Positions 25,541 through 33,889 of a stretch of 64,000 bases of DNA are shown in pieces (the stretch's first letter is position 1; each line of letters opens with the position of its first letter). The DNA is from Exiguobacterium sp. GTDB taxonomy: Bacteria; Bacillota; Bacilli; Exiguobacteriales; Exiguobacteriaceae. A program made the position numbers and the translations under genes. The DNA lies in the NCBI RefSeq assembly GCF_020832205.1, contig NZ_JAFIFD010000042.1:54659-118658 (forward strand). The letters are read 5' to 3'. A model generated the notes under the pieces. The model was not told the DNA's origin. It saw only the letters and a list, made by a program, of their open reading frames with translations, and made no database searches.

Positions 25541-26854
25541 ATGGAACAGACGATTAAAATGCCGCAGCTCGGTGAAAGTGTGACAGAAGGGACGATCACG
25601 ACGTTCCTCGTCAAGCCGGGCGACCGGGTCGAAGAATATGAGCCGCTCGCGGAAGTGATGACGGACAAAGTGACAGCGGAGATTCCGGCGACGAGCGCCG
25701 GTGTCGTCAAAGAAATTCTCATCGGGGAAGGGGACACGGTCGCAGTCGGAACGCCAGTGCTGACGATGGAAGTCGAAGGGGCGTCGAAAGAAGCGCCTGA
25801 AGCAGCTTCCGAAGAAACGGTGCAATCCCCTGTCGCCGAAGTCGCATCGGCTGCGCCGGCATCGACCCCGCGCAAACAGAGCGGAAACGGACGTTACTCG
25901 CCTGCGGTCATCCGTTTGGCGAACGAGAACGAGATCGATTTGAATGAACTCGATGGCTCAGGGCTCGGGGGGCGTATCACTCGGAAAGACGTCCTCCGCT
26001 ACTTGTCGGAAGGACGTCCGGTCAAACCGGAAGCGGCGACGCAAGCACCGGTTCAAGAAACGATGACGCAAGTGAAGCTCGATGTTCCGGCAGAAGCTGC
26101 GAAGCCAGTCCAAGCGCCGCTCCCTGCTTCAACATCGAGTGAACCGTCTTCAGACCGCGTCGAGCTGATTCCGACGGCAGGAGTCCGTCAAGCGATCGCC
26201 AACAACATGGTCCGCTCGAAACATGAAGCCCCGCACGCATGGCTCATGATCGAAGTCGATGTGACGAACCTCGTCTTGACGCGTGCCAAGCTGAAAGAGG
26301 AGTTCTTCAATCGTGAAGGCGTCAAGTTGACGTTCATGCCGTTCTTTATGAAAGCGGCCGTCGAAGCTTTGAAACAGCATCCGATGATGAACTCAGAGTG
26401 GGCCGGCGACCATATTAAAGTGCATAAAGATATCCATCTGTCGGTCGCCGTGGCGGCGAACGATGCGCTTTACGTGCCGGTCATAAAGCACGCTGACGAG
26501 AAGAATATCAAAGGACTCGCCGTCGCGCTCCAAGACGTCGCATCACGTGCCCGTGCCAACCGCCTGAGCGCGAATGAGATGCGAGGGGGTACGTTCACGA
26601 TCAACAACACAGGCGCGTTTGGATCGATTCAATCAGCGCCGATTTTGAACTATCCACAAGCCGCGATTTTATCGGTCGAATCGATCGTCAAACGCCCGGT
26701 ATGGGTGAACGGGATGTTCGCGGCGCGGGATATCGTCAACTTGTGCATGTCGGTCGACCACCGCGTCCTCGACGGGCTCGTCGCCGGTCAGTTCTTGCAG
26801 TCGATCAAGCAATCGCTCGAAGCGATCGACCCGAACACGTACACACTGTACTGA
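25541..26854 (+). CDS. bkdB: Branched-chain 2-oxoacid dehydrogenase E2 (dihydrolipoyl acyltransferase)
   Basis: Core of the complex, transferring the acyl group from lipoyl to CoA. 437 aa from ATG 25541; GAGGAGGG (25528-25535) decides this over TTG 25526. Domains: lipoyl domain (1-75) with lipoylated Lys in EVMTDKVTAEIP, Ala/Pro/Glu-rich linker, E3-binding domain (about 118-155; RYSPAVIRLANENEIDLNEL), a second linker, and the acyltransferase domain (about 205-437) with catalytic His in DHRVLDGLVAGQF. It is the last gene of the operon; a palindromic repeat and a terminator follow. Confidence 0.95.
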   Translation: MEQTIKMPQLGESVTEGTITTFLVKPGDRVEEYEPLAEVMTDKVTAEIPATSAGVVKEILIGEGDTVAVGTPVLTMEVEGASKEAPEAASEETVQSPVAEVASAAPASTPRKQSGNGRYSPAVIRLANENEIDLNELDGSGLGGRITRKDVLRYLSEGRPVKPEAATQAPVQETMTQVKLDVPAEAAKPVQAPLPASTSSEPSSDRVELIPTAGVRQAIANNMVRSKHEAPHAWLMIEVDVTNLVLTRAKLKEEFFNREGVKLTFMPFFMKAAVEALKQHPMMNSEWAGDHIKVHKDIHLSVAVAANDALYVPVIKHADEKNIKGLAVALQDVASRARANRLSANEMRGGTFTINNTGAFGSIQSAPILNYPQAAILSVESIVKRPVWVNGMFAARDIVNLCMSVDHRVLDGLVAGQFLQSIKQSLEAIDPNTYTLY

Positions 26855-26920
26855 TACGCATCGAAAAGACGGTCACGATTGGCTGTCAGCTCGTTGCCAA
26901 AGAGAATGAGTTTAGCTTGT

Positions 26921-27030
26921 CCTTCCGGCGCCCACGCTTTCCGCAGGCAATCCCGGAGCCGCATCGCGACTCGCGTCGCTGCTCGGTCTCCGTTGGATTG
27001 CTTTCCTGCAGGAGTCGGGGCGCCGTTGAC
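26921..27030. repeat. GC-rich nested palindromic repeat element
   Basis: Nested inverted repeats run from GGCGCC (26927-26932) to GGCGCC (27019-27024): GCAGG (26943-26947) pairs with CCTGC (27005-27009), CGGAG-CCG with CGG-TCTCCG nearer the centre, and GCGAC-TCGC-GTCGC forms the tip. The phrases CCCACGCTTTCCGCAGGC and CTGCAGGAGTCGGGGCGCC resemble a dispersed palindromic repeat that I recall from Bacillus-group intergenic regions. It carries no ORF of its own, and it lies in the 376-base gap between bkdB and spo0M. Copy number in this genome cannot be judged from one window. Confidence 0.6.
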
Positions 27031-27042
27031 GAGCTATACGAA

Positions 27043-27075
27043 TGGTCGCCCCTCTGGCGGCCATTTCTCTTTTTT
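27043..27075 (+). terminator. Terminator of the bkd operon
   Basis: TGGTCGCC (27043-27050) pairs with GGCGGCCA (27056-27063) with one G-T pair, followed by TTTCTCTTTTTT. It lies about 190 bases after bkdB, beyond the palindromic repeat. Confidence 0.78.
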
Positions 27076-27157
27076 AGGCCTCGACTAGAAAAGAAAAGCC
27101 CGGCCTTACTTCATATCGCTCAAAACAGGAAAGGAAGAGACGCTCGTACTTTATACA

Positions 27158-27200
27158 TAAAAAAGACGAACGAGGTCGCGTTATGCGATCTCGTTCGTCT
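27158..27200 (-). terminator. Terminator of spo0M
   Basis: An 11-bp perfect stem (27164-27174 with 27190-27200, AGACGAACGAG type) has an inner TCGC/GCGA helix. On the minus strand it is followed by a T-run (A-run at 27158-27164 on the plus strand). Confidence 0.85.
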
Positions 27201-27230
27201 ATAGACTGACAGCAGGACAAGGCTGTCTGT

Positions 27231-28004
27231 TTAAATGGAGCGCTCGATCAACGACTCGACGTCGCGACGGACGTGGTCGATCGTAAGTTCGTCGTTGCCA
27301 TAGCTGAGCCGATGCGTCGATTCGTCCGTACCCGACAAGTCGGCGAACAGGCTGCCGAGGTTGTGGACGCTCTTGTCGACTTGAATGAGCAAGTCGAGGC
27401 TTGACTCATCCTGCAGCAACACGACTTCGATTTCGTCAAGTTTGCGGTCAAAGCGCGTGCCGTTCGGTGAATATTCAAGCTCTTGGGCGATTGGCAGGCG
27501 GCCTGAACGGTGTCGTGCCGGCAACATCTCGGTGTCGGCTTTTTTCAAGCGGAAACCGATGGCGTCCAACGCATCGAGAACGACTTGTTGCGTCGTGTTC
27601 GGCTTGACGACGATCGCATCCTCGTCTTTCGGGTCGACGGCCTGGGCGATGTCGAGACCGGTCTCGATCCATGACTTCGATTGGCTGACCGAGAGGGGCG
27701 TGTTGAACGGAACATCGATCGTGAACGGGATTTCCTTCACTTCGTCCGGTCCGATCAAGAACGGGGCCTCGTTTAATGAAATCTTCTCGATTGTGAACGT
27801 CGAGTACGTCGCCTTGTCGTTCACTTCGTGTTTATATAGCGTGTTGAAGAAGATGTAGATGCGGTCGACCGATTGCTCGACGTTTCCCCCTTTGACGTGG
27901 ACGACGCCTTCTAACGTGCCGCCTGGTTCACAGTGGCTGTCGGCGAGACGTGTATCGACCGTCGCGGCGCCGACCCCGATCGACGAGAGTAGTTTTTTGA
28001 ACAT
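27231..28004 (-). CDS. spo0M: Spo0M-family protein
   Basis: Arrestin-like cytoplasmic protein of 257 aa related to Spo0M, which in B. subtilis affects Spo0A activity and cell shape. The N-terminus MFKKLLSSIGVGAATVDTRL and the motif PGGTLEGVVHVKGGNVEQ (about 27-44) are characteristic, followed by a beta-rich arrestin fold and C-terminal acidic segment. The ATG at 28004 is preceded by AAAGGAGGAAGAACC. Sporulation genes are otherwise lacking in the window, so a general envelope or signalling role is more likely than a sporulation one. Family assignment is firm; function is inferred. Confidence 0.88.
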   Translation of the reverse strand: MFKKLLSSIGVGAATVDTRLADSHCEPGGTLEGVVHVKGGNVEQSVDRIYIFFNTLYKHEVNDKATYSTFTIEKISLNEAPFLIGPDEVKEIPFTIDVPFNTPLSVSQSKSWIETGLDIAQAVDPKDEDAIVVKPNTTQQVVLDALDAIGFRLKKADTEMLPARHRSGRLPIAQELEYSPNGTRFDRKLDEIEVVLLQDESSLDLLIQVDKSVHNLGSLFADLSGTDESTHRLSYGNDELTIDHVRRDVESLIERSI

Positions 28005-28092
28005 GGTTCTTCCTCCTTTGACGTTTGCACGGCTTCGTGTAATAGTATGTACGGATGAACGAATTAAAAAGTTTCGAAACTAGTGAAAAGGA

Positions 28093-29286
28093 ATGAACGA
28101 ATTGGACTATACACAATTAGTGGCGCGCTTGAAGGAAGTCGTCGACAACGAACAACTCGTCACGGCGACGATCAGCCAACCGCGCCAAAAATCAAGCGAT
28201 CTCCGGCGCGTCAAACTGAAACCGGTCTTATTGAAAGAGGCGTACCATATACAGTTTGAGTACCAATATGAGCGCGTGATGAAACATAAAAATTTGCCTG
28301 CGGACGAAGCAGTCGCTGAGCTCGAATCGTTGCTCGAGACGTTCCGGCAAGGACAGTTTCAGTTGAAATTGTCAGATCTTCAGTTTCAGCTCTCGAAGAA
28401 GTTCAAAGTGGTGTTTAAAGAGCGACAGACAGCGGCCAAACAAGTGAAACTGACGCACAACCGTGAGAAACAATACGTGTTGCCGCTCGATGAACCGGTC
28501 CCGTTCTTGATTCGTCTCGGCGTCCAGTCCGAAGACGGGAAAGTGAAACGGCAAAAATATGACAAGTTCAAACAAATCAATCGCTTCCTCGAGTTTATCG
28601 AGGACTCGATCAAACATTTACCGACAGACCGCACGATTCGGATCCTCGATTTTGGATCGGGGAAATCGTATCTCACGTTCGCCCTCTACCATTTCTTGCA
28701 TGAGATGAAAGGATACGACGTCCACATCACCGGACTCGACTTGAAGAAGGAAGTCATCGAGGAATGTGCCGGCATCGCCCGTGATTTAGGATATGAGCGG
28801 CTCGAGTTTCTCGTCGGTGACATCAACGAATATGAAGGTGAGTCTGCGGTCGATATGGTTGTCACGCTCCACGCTTGTGACGTCGCGACCGACATGGCGC
28901 TCGCCCGTGCCGTCCGTTGGGGGGCGAAAGTCATCTTGAGCGTACCATGTTGCCAAAAAGAGCTGAATCGCCAGCTCGACGCCTCGGCGCTCGACGTCAT
29001 GTTGCAGCACGGCCTCATTAAAGAGCGGTTCGCCTCACTCGCGACCGACTCGATTCGCGCCGAACTGCTCGGGTTCGTCGGCTATGAGGCGCAACTGCTC
29101 GAGTTCATCGATATGGAACATACGCCGAAAAATATATTGATTCGGGCCTTTTTGACGAATCGGGAAGCATCTATAGAAGAACGTGACCGCTACTTGGCGT
29201 TCAAAGCGTTGCTCGGTGCCGACCCGTTCCTTGAGCGTGAATTGAGCGATAGACTTGTTTTCAACGCACGAGAAGACGTAAAATGA
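28093..29286 (+). CDS. Class I SAM-dependent methyltransferase (Methyltransf_32 type)
   Basis: Predicted methyltransferase of 397 aa with unknown substrate. The N-terminal 170 residues are helical and basic; the Rossmann domain starts at [15 protein letters not shown] (about 191-205, SAM-binding glycine loop), then [12 protein letters not shown], and the unusual [15 protein letters not shown] followed by [10 protein letters not shown], typical of the Methyltransf_32/GSTCD-like family. The start is uncertain: AAAAGG is only two bases from ATG 28093, while TTG 28102 has better spacing. A 13-codon mini-ORF at 28055-28096 begins with the same 11 bases ATGAACGAATT and ends overlapping this ATG. 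Confidence 0.78.
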   Translation: MNELDYTQLVARLKEVVDNEQLVTATISQPRQKSSDLRRVKLKPVLLKEAYHIQFEYQYERVMKHKNLPADEAVAELESLLETFRQGQFQLKLSDLQFQLSKKFKVVFKERQTAAKQVKLTHNREKQYVLPLDEPVPFLIRLGVQSEDGKVKRQKYDKFKQINRFLEFIEDSIKHLPTDRTIRILDFGSGKSYLTFALYHFLHEMKGYDVHITGLDLKKEVIEECAGIARDLGYERLEFLVGDINEYEGESAVDMVVTLHACDVATDMALARAVRWGAKVILSVPCCQKELNRQLDASALDVMLQHGLIKERFASLATDSIRAELLGFVGYEAQLLEFIDMEHTPKNILIRAFLTNREASIEERDRYLAFKALLGADPFLERELSDRLVFNAREDVK

Positions 29287-29320
29287 GAAAGTACAGACGC
29301 AAGTCGAAAGGGGAAACGAT

Positions 29321-29749
29321 ATGGATTTTCAATTATACTTCCAAGATGTAGTCGAACAAGCACGCAATGAGGTTCGCGCCGCAGGATATACAGAATTGAC
29401 GACGCCTGAAGAAGTTGACGCCGCCCTCAAAAAAGAAGGCAAGACGCTCGTTCTCGTCAACTCGGTATGTGGATGTGCCGGCGGGATCGCCCGTCCGGCT
29501 GCGGCTTACGTCAACAAGATGGAAGGGACGAAACCGGATCACTTCGTCACTGTCTTTGCTGGACAAGACCGTGAGGCGACAGACCGGGCCCGTGAATACT
29601 TTGAAGGATACGCTCCGTCATCACCTTCGATCGCATTGCTTGAAGACGGCAATATCGTCACGATGGTCGAACGGAGCACGATCGAGTCGTCGACAGCCGA
29701 AGAGCTCGTCGATCAGTTACAGACGTTATTCGACATTTACTACGCATAA
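29321..29749 (+). CDS. brxB: Bacilliredoxin BrxB/YqiW family
   Basis: Thiol-disulfide protein of 142 aa that removes bacillithiol from S-bacillithiolated proteins. The thioredoxin-like fold carries the family CGC active site in NSVCGCAGG (about residues 47-55). [11 protein letters not shown] and the C-terminal LQTLFDIYY fit the BrxA/BrxB (DUF1094) family. In B. subtilis yqiW follows the bkd genes, as here after spo0M and the methyltransferase. GAAAGGGGAAACGAT precedes the ATG. It has its own terminator downstream. Confidence 0.92.
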   Translation: MDFQLYFQDVVEQARNEVRAAGYTELTTPEEVDAALKKEGKTLVLVNSVCGCAGGIARPAAAYVNKMEGTKPDHFVTVFAGQDREATDRAREYFEGYAPSSPSIALLEDGNIVTMVERSTIESSTAEELVDQLQTLFDIYYA

Positions 29750-29756
29750 GAAAGAA

Positions 29757-29786
29757 GCGCAGAGGCTTTCGCCTTTGCGCTTTTCG
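29757..29786 (+). terminator. Terminator after brxB
   Basis: AGCGCAGAGGC and GCCTTTGCGCT pair around TTTC with small mismatches, then four T residues. Confidence 0.75.
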
Positions 29787-29805
29787 CTAAGAAAGGATCG
29801 ATTCG

Positions 29806-30147
29806 ATGGAACCAGTCGTCAAAATCATGAGCGAGGCGGAATATACGATCGCCTTGTCACGCGGTGAAATCAACGAGCCGTCGCTTCAGACGGAAGGGTA
29901 CGTCCGTTGCTGTACGCCGCAACAAATCGGAAAGTTCGTGCGACGCCACTATCGAGACGAACGGGTCGTCCTCGTGTCGTTCCATGTCGCTCGTCTCGGA
30001 AGCCTTCTCCATTACGAGTTCGATGAGGACGGCGAACGTTACCCGCACGTCTACAGCGCCATCCCCATCACGTCGGTCAAACGGGTCCAACCGTACGGCT
30101 CGCGCGATAACGGTACGGTCACTTATTTCGCTTACGAGCGGATGTGA
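29806..30147 (+). CDS. DUF952 family protein
   Basis: Cytoplasmic protein of 113 aa of the DUF952 family, of unknown function. Family positions visible are the EGYVRCCTPQQIGKFV block (about 27-42, usually EGFIHCS..Q), the central VVLVSFHVARLGSLLHYE strand region, and the terminal ERYPHVYSAIPITSVKRVQ (family FPHLYGPI). The usual GFIHCS His is Arg here, which may alter any catalytic function. AAGGATCG lies upstream of the ATG. A promoter region of the amino acid transporter follows. Confidence 0.78.
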   Translation: MEPVVKIMSEAEYTIALSRGEINEPSLQTEGYVRCCTPQQIGKFVRRHYRDERVVLVSFHVARLGSLLHYEFDEDGERYPHVYSAIPITSVKRVQPYGSRDNGTVTYFAYERM

Positions 30148-30181
30148 CCGTATTTTTTTTATATTTTATGCATGAATATAC

Positions 30182-30210
30182 TTTACAAGTAATAATTATG
30201 TGTATATAGT
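30182..30210 (+). promoter_or_regulatory. Promoter of the amino acid ABC transporter operon
   Basis: TTTACA (30182-30187) and TATAGT (30205-30210) are 17 bases apart in an AT-rich patch unlike the surrounding sequence. It leaves a leader of about 110 bases containing a GACAT/ATGTC hairpin (near 30227-30275). Confidence 0.65.
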
Positions 30211-30277
30211 GGTTGAAGAACAAGTCAGACATGTGATGAGTCGAAAAGCGATTGAGTCATTTTCACATATATGTCAT

Positions 30278-30292
30278 AATTTTGTTAATGTT
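30278..30292 (+). promoter_or_regulatory. Possible CodY box in the transporter leader
   Basis: AATTTTGTTAATGTT matches 11 of 15 positions of the CodY consensus AATTTTCWGAAAATT. The location inside the leader of an amino acid importer is suitable, but the patch is AT-rich and the match is moderate. Confidence 0.3.
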
Positions 30293-30330
30293 CTGATTAT
30301 TTCATCCAACTGGAGAAAGGAACGATGATC

Positions 30331-31122
30331 ATGAAAAAAGGTTTTCTAGCATTATGTATCGCGGGCCTCGCCGCCTTCTCGGCCGCATGCGGCGCCGACG
30401 TCAACGAAGGAGGATCTTCTTCTTCAGGGAGTGAAGACGATAAAGTCATCGTCATGGGGACGAGCGCGGACTACTTCCCGTATGAGTTCGTCGATACGGC
30501 GAACGGGGATGAGATCGTCGGATTTGATATCGACATCGCCAAGCAAGTCGCTGAAAACATGGGATATGAATTAAAGATTGAAGATATGGACTTCGGAAGC
30601 CTCCTCGGGGCGTTGAACGCCGGCCGCGTCGACTTCGTCATGGCCGGGATGACACCGACGGAAGAACGGAAAGAAAACGCCGACTTCTCGGACATCTACT
30701 TCACTGCGAAAAACTTGATTTTGTCAAAAGGGGACGCCATCCAGTCGCTTGAAGACTTGAACGGCAAGCAAGTCGGTGTCCAGCTCGGTTCGATTCAAGA
30801 AGGGATCGCCAAAGACCAAATCGATGGCGCTGAAATCGTCGCCTTGAACAAAATTCCAGAGATCATTCAAGAAATCAAGACGGGCCGCATCGATGCGATG
30901 GTCATCGAAGATACGGTCGCGAAAAAATATCTCGACCAAGACAGTGAACTTTCGACATTCGAAATCGTTGATGAGGAAGAAGCCGGCTCGGCCGCAGCCT
31001 TCCGTAAAGACGATGAGCTCCGCAATCAATTCAACGAAGAGTTGAACAAGTTGATTGAGAGCGGCGAAATCGAGAAGTTAGCTCAAAAATGGTTCGAAGA
31101 AGAAGCCGCACCGGCGGAATAA
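30331..31122 (+). CDS. Polar amino acid ABC transporter substrate-binding lipoprotein
   Basis: Family 3 solute-binding protein (ArtP/FliY type), anchored outside the membrane as a lipoprotein. The signal peptide MKKGFLALCIAGLAAFSAAC ends in a lipobox with Cys20. The mature protein has a Ser-rich linker, then family motifs SADYFPYEFVD, GFDIDIAKQVAENMG (about 67-81), GALNAGRVDFVMAGMTPTEER split near 95, and GSIQEG. Acidic Asp and Arg positions fit a polar amino acid such as arginine, but the ligand is not certain. AAAGG lies ten bases before ATG 30331; ATG 30325 is an alternative. Confidence 0.88.
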   Translation: MKKGFLALCIAGLAAFSAACGADVNEGGSSSSGSEDDKVIVMGTSADYFPYEFVDTANGDEIVGFDIDIAKQVAENMGYELKIEDMDFGSLLGALNAGRVDFVMAGMTPTEERKENADFSDIYFTAKNLILSKGDAIQSLEDLNGKQVGVQLGSIQEGIAKDQIDGAEIVALNKIPEIIQEIKTGRIDAMVIEDTVAKKYLDQDSELSTFEIVDEEEAGSAAAFRKDDELRNQFNEELNKLIESGEIEKLAQKWFEEEAAPAE

Positions 31123-31132
31123 TTCATGCACG

Positions 31133-31164
31133 AGGCTGACTGGATGTATCAGTCAGCCTTTTTT
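31133..31164 (+). terminator. Intra-operon terminator between binding protein and permease
   Basis: Ten-bp stem AGGCTGACTG/CAGTCAGCCT (31133-31142 with 31150-31159) then six T, directly before the permease Shine-Dalgarno. It should let binding protein exceed the membrane components. Confidence 0.8.
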
Positions 31165-31178
31165 AGGAGGAACTTACA

Positions 31179-31838
31179 ATGGAGTTTAGTCGGATTTATG
31201 ATTCTATCCCTTATATTCTCGAAGGGATCCCGGTCATGTTTCAAGTCGTGCTCGTCTCGGCATTGTTCGGGATCACGCTCGGGATCGTCATCGCCACGTT
31301 CAAAATCATCCCGAACCGGTTCGTCAACTTTATCGGTCACGCCTATACGGCCGTATTCCGGGGTACGCCGCTCATTTTGCAGCTCGCCATCATTCACTTC
31401 GGCTTGCCGCAACTGACAGGTTTCATCACGACGCCGTATCAATCGGCGGTCATCGCTTTCTCACTCAACTCGGCAGCGTATATCTCAGAGATTATCCGGG
31501 CCGGGATTCAAGCGGTCGACAAAGGACAGTGGGAAGCGTCCGACGCACTCGGTGTCCCATATGTCAAACAACTGCGGTCGATCATCTTGCCGCAGGCGTT
31601 CAAAAATATTCTCCCGGCACTCGTCAACGAGATGATCACGCTCACGAAAGAGTCGGCGCTCGTTTCCACGGTCGGCGTGCTGGATATTATGCGCCGGGCT
31701 CAAATCGTCGGCGGGCAAAAGGCGATCTACTTCGAACCGCTCCTGTTCGCGGGTGTGATATACTTTACGATAGTAATGGTGTTGACATACTTTGGTCAGC
31801 GTCTTGAAAAACGGCTTAGAAAGAGTGATGGCAGATGA
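31179..31838 (+). CDS. Polar amino acid ABC transporter permease
   Basis: Inner membrane component of the importer, 219 aa, His/Glu/Gln/Arg/opine-type. About five membrane helices are visible (about 15-40, 52-80, 85-110, 150-165, 185-208). The EAA loop that docks the ATPase reads [19 protein letters not shown] followed by [11 protein letters not shown] (about 117-146). TTTTAGGAGGAACTTACA precedes the ATG. It follows an intra-operon terminator and overlaps the ATPase gene by four bases (ATGA). Confidence 0.92.
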   Translation: MEFSRIYDSIPYILEGIPVMFQVVLVSALFGITLGIVIATFKIIPNRFVNFIGHAYTAVFRGTPLILQLAIIHFGLPQLTGFITTPYQSAVIAFSLNSAAYISEIIRAGIQAVDKGQWEASDALGVPYVKQLRSIILPQAFKNILPALVNEMITLTKESALVSTVGVLDIMRRAQIVGGQKAIYFEPLLFAGVIYFTIVMVLTYFGQRLEKRLRKSDGR

Positions 31839-32557
31839 TACAAGTTAACGATTTATACAAGCAGTTCGGTGAATTAGAAGTGTTGAAAGGAATTACGACG
31901 ACGATCGAGCGCGGGGAGGTCGTCGCTGTCATCGGGCCTTCGGGTTCAGGCAAATCGACGTTCCTTCGTTGCCTCAATATGCTCGAAGTTCCGACGGGCG
32001 GTACGGTGACCGTCGACGGTTACGAATTAACGAAAAAAGGAGCGAACGTCTCAAAAGCCCGTCAACAGATCGGGATGGTGTTCCAACAGTTCAATTTGTT
32101 CCCGCACATGAGCGTACTCGATAACTTGACGTACGCCCCGATCAACGTGTTGAAAATCAGTAAGACTGAAGCAGTCGAACGGGCGAAGAAGTTGCTCGAA
32201 CGGGTCGGTTTGTCTGAAAAGATCAACGCCTATCCAAGTCAACTGTCGGGCGGGCAAAAACAGCGTGTCGCCATCGCCCGGGCCCTCGCCATGGAACCGA
32301 ACGTCATGTTGTTCGACGAACCGACGTCAGCGCTCGACCCTGAGATGGTCAATGAAGTACTCGACGTCATGAAAGGGCTCGCTGAGACAGGGATGACGAT
32401 GGTCGTCGTCACGCACGAGATGGGCTTTGCCCGTGAAGTGGCCGACCGCGTCCTGTTCCTCGACGAAGGCATTTTGATGGAAGAAGGCAAGCCGGCCGAC
32501 CTGCTCCTCAACCCGCAGACCGACCGTGCGAAACGATTCTTAGAAAAAGTGTTGTGA
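31835..32557 (+). CDS. Polar amino acid ABC transporter ATPase
   Basis: Cytoplasmic ATPase of the GlnQ/ArtM/HisP type, 240 aa, complete. Walker [10 protein letters not shown] (about 33-41), Q-loop [17 protein letters not shown] (about 84-100), signature [15 protein letters not shown] (about 135-149), Walker [16 protein letters not shown] and the switch His in [13 protein letters not shown]. It is coupled by ATGA overlap to the permease. Together with the two upstream genes it makes a complete ABC importer, probably for arginine or a related polar amino acid. Confidence 0.94.
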   Translation: MIQVNDLYKQFGELEVLKGITTTIERGEVVAVIGPSGSGKSTFLRCLNMLEVPTGGTVTVDGYELTKKGANVSKARQQIGMVFQQFNLFPHMSVLDNLTYAPINVLKISKTEAVERAKKLLERVGLSEKINAYPSQLSGGQKQRVAIARALAMEPNVMLFDEPTSALDPEMVNEVLDVMKGLAETGMTMVVVTHEMGFAREVADRVLFLDEGILMEEGKPADLLLNPQTDRAKRFLEKVL

Positions 32558-32596
32558 TTGAAACGTTCGAGCTGACATGAGAAAGGGAGGATTCAC

Positions 32597-33271
32597 ATGA
32601 AGATCACGTATTATGGTCATGCGACAGTCCAACTAGACATCGACGGGACGAGCGTCTTGATCGATCCGTTTTTGACGAGCAATCCGCATACGGACGTCGA
32701 TCCGGCGACGGTGAAAGCGGACTACATCTTGTTGACGCACGCCCATTTCGACCATATCGAAGACGTCGAGCTGATCGCGAAGACGACCGGGGCGACGATC
32801 GTGGCCACCCATGAGCTCGCGACCTACTATGAGAAAAAAGGTTATTCGGTCCACGGCATGAACATCGGGGGCGGGCATTCCTTCCCGTTCGGCCGTGTGA
32901 CGATGACACAGGCGTTTCATAGTTCGAGTCTCGACATGGGAGACGTCCCCGTTTATATGGGCATGCCGGGCGGTTTCATCGTCGAGACGAACGCGCTCAC
33001 CGTCTATCATGCTGGAGACACGGCGCTGTTCTCGGACATGAAGTTATACGGAGAACGATTTGAAATTGATGTCGCTTTCCTCCCGATCGGTGACAATTTC
33101 ACGATGGGACCGGCAGATGCGCTAGATGCCGCCCATTGGCTACAGGCGAAACGTGTCGTCCCAATCCATTTCGATACGTTCCCGCCGATCAAGCAAGACG
33201 CACGTGCGTTTTGTGATCAACTACATCAACGCGGGCTGCTGATCGAACCGAACAGCACGATTGAGATTTGA
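32597..33271 (+). CDS. UPF0173 metal-dependent hydrolase
   Basis: Metallo-beta-lactamase fold protein of 224 aa (YtkL-like). It starts [18 protein letters not shown], with [12 protein letters not shown] (about 47-58) as the HxHxDH zinc motif, the third ligand His in TQAFHSSS, Asp in [11 protein letters not shown] (about 140-150) and His in [10 protein letters not shown]. The substrate of this family is unknown. AAAGGGAGGATTCAC precedes the ATG. The next gene overlaps or directly follows its end, suggesting cotranscription. Confidence 0.88.
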   Translation: MKITYYGHATVQLDIDGTSVLIDPFLTSNPHTDVDPATVKADYILLTHAHFDHIEDVELIAKTTGATIVATHELATYYEKKGYSVHGMNIGGGHSFPFGRVTMTQAFHSSSLDMGDVPVYMGMPGGFIVETNALTVYHAGDTALFSDMKLYGERFEIDVAFLPIGDNFTMGPADALDAAHWLQAKRVVPIHFDTFPPIKQDARAFCDQLHQRGLLIEPNSTIEI

Positions 33272-33273
33272 TT

Positions 33274-33852
33274 ATGTCAAAAGAAGCCGTCGCGGCGACC
33301 GAACGTTACGTCGGGTCGCTCCACGCTGACGATCGCACCGGCCATGATGTCGCGCACCTTGAACGCGTGCGGCGGCTCGCGGAGACACTTGCCGAAAGGG
33401 AAGCGGTCGACCCGCTCGTCGTGACGCTGTCTGCCCTTCTCCACGATGTGGAAGATGCGAAACTCGGGCGTCCGTCCGGTCTCGTCGAGCGTCATCTCGA
33501 GACGTTCGACATCTCCGCTTTGCAACGGCGGCACGTGATGACCGTCGTTTCTGAGACGTCGTTCTCGAAAGGGTGCGACCCGTCTTCGTTAGAAAGTGCC
33601 ATCATCCAAGATGCGGACCGGCTCGACGCGATCGGGGCGATCGGCATCGCCCGCACATTTCAGTTTGCGGGTTCGCGCGGCACCGCTCTGTATGGGGACG
33701 CGAGCGCGCTCGCTCACTTCGATGAGAAGTTGCTCAAACTGGCGGACAGGATGCATACGCCCCGGGCGAAGCAAATCGCGGCCAAACGCCACGCTTTCCT
33801 CGTCTCGTTCCACGACCGGTTCAAGGCGGAATGGACGGGCGAAGACATATGA
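33274..33852 (+). CDS. HD-domain phosphohydrolase
   Basis: Predicted metal-dependent phosphohydrolase of 192 aa (YedJ-like). HD motif residues are His in TGHDVAHLERV (about 20-30), HD in ALLHDVEDAKLG (about 54-65) and Asp in IIQDADRLDAIGAIGIAR (about 112-129), an arrangement known from the HDIG/YedJ group acting on nucleotides. ATG 33274 lies two bases after the upstream stop; TTG 33268 is also in frame. There is no strong Shine-Dalgarno, so translation is probably coupled to the UPF0173 gene. A strong terminator overlaps its stop codon. Confidence 0.82.
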   Translation: MSKEAVAATERYVGSLHADDRTGHDVAHLERVRRLAETLAEREAVDPLVVTLSALLHDVEDAKLGRPSGLVERHLETFDISALQRRHVMTVVSETSFSKGCDPSSLESAIIQDADRLDAIGAIGIARTFQFAGSRGTALYGDASALAHFDEKLLKLADRMHTPRAKQIAAKRHAFLVSFHDRFKAEWTGEDI

Positions 33853-33886
33853 AAACGGCCGAGGAGATCGATTCCTCGGCCGTTTT
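33852..33886. terminator. Bidirectional terminator between HD gene and fadH
   Basis: Perfect 14-bp stem AAAACGGCCGAGGA/TCCTCGGCCGTTTT (33852-33865 and 33873-33886) with A and T tracts in both directions between convergent genes. Confidence 0.9.
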
Positions 33887-33889
33887 GGG

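Noticed and set aside
26701..27204. A 167-codon plus-strand ORF across the bkdB end and the palindromic repeat
   Set aside because: It reads bkdB in another frame, then the repeat; composition is Arg-rich without domain pattern and no ribosome binding site.
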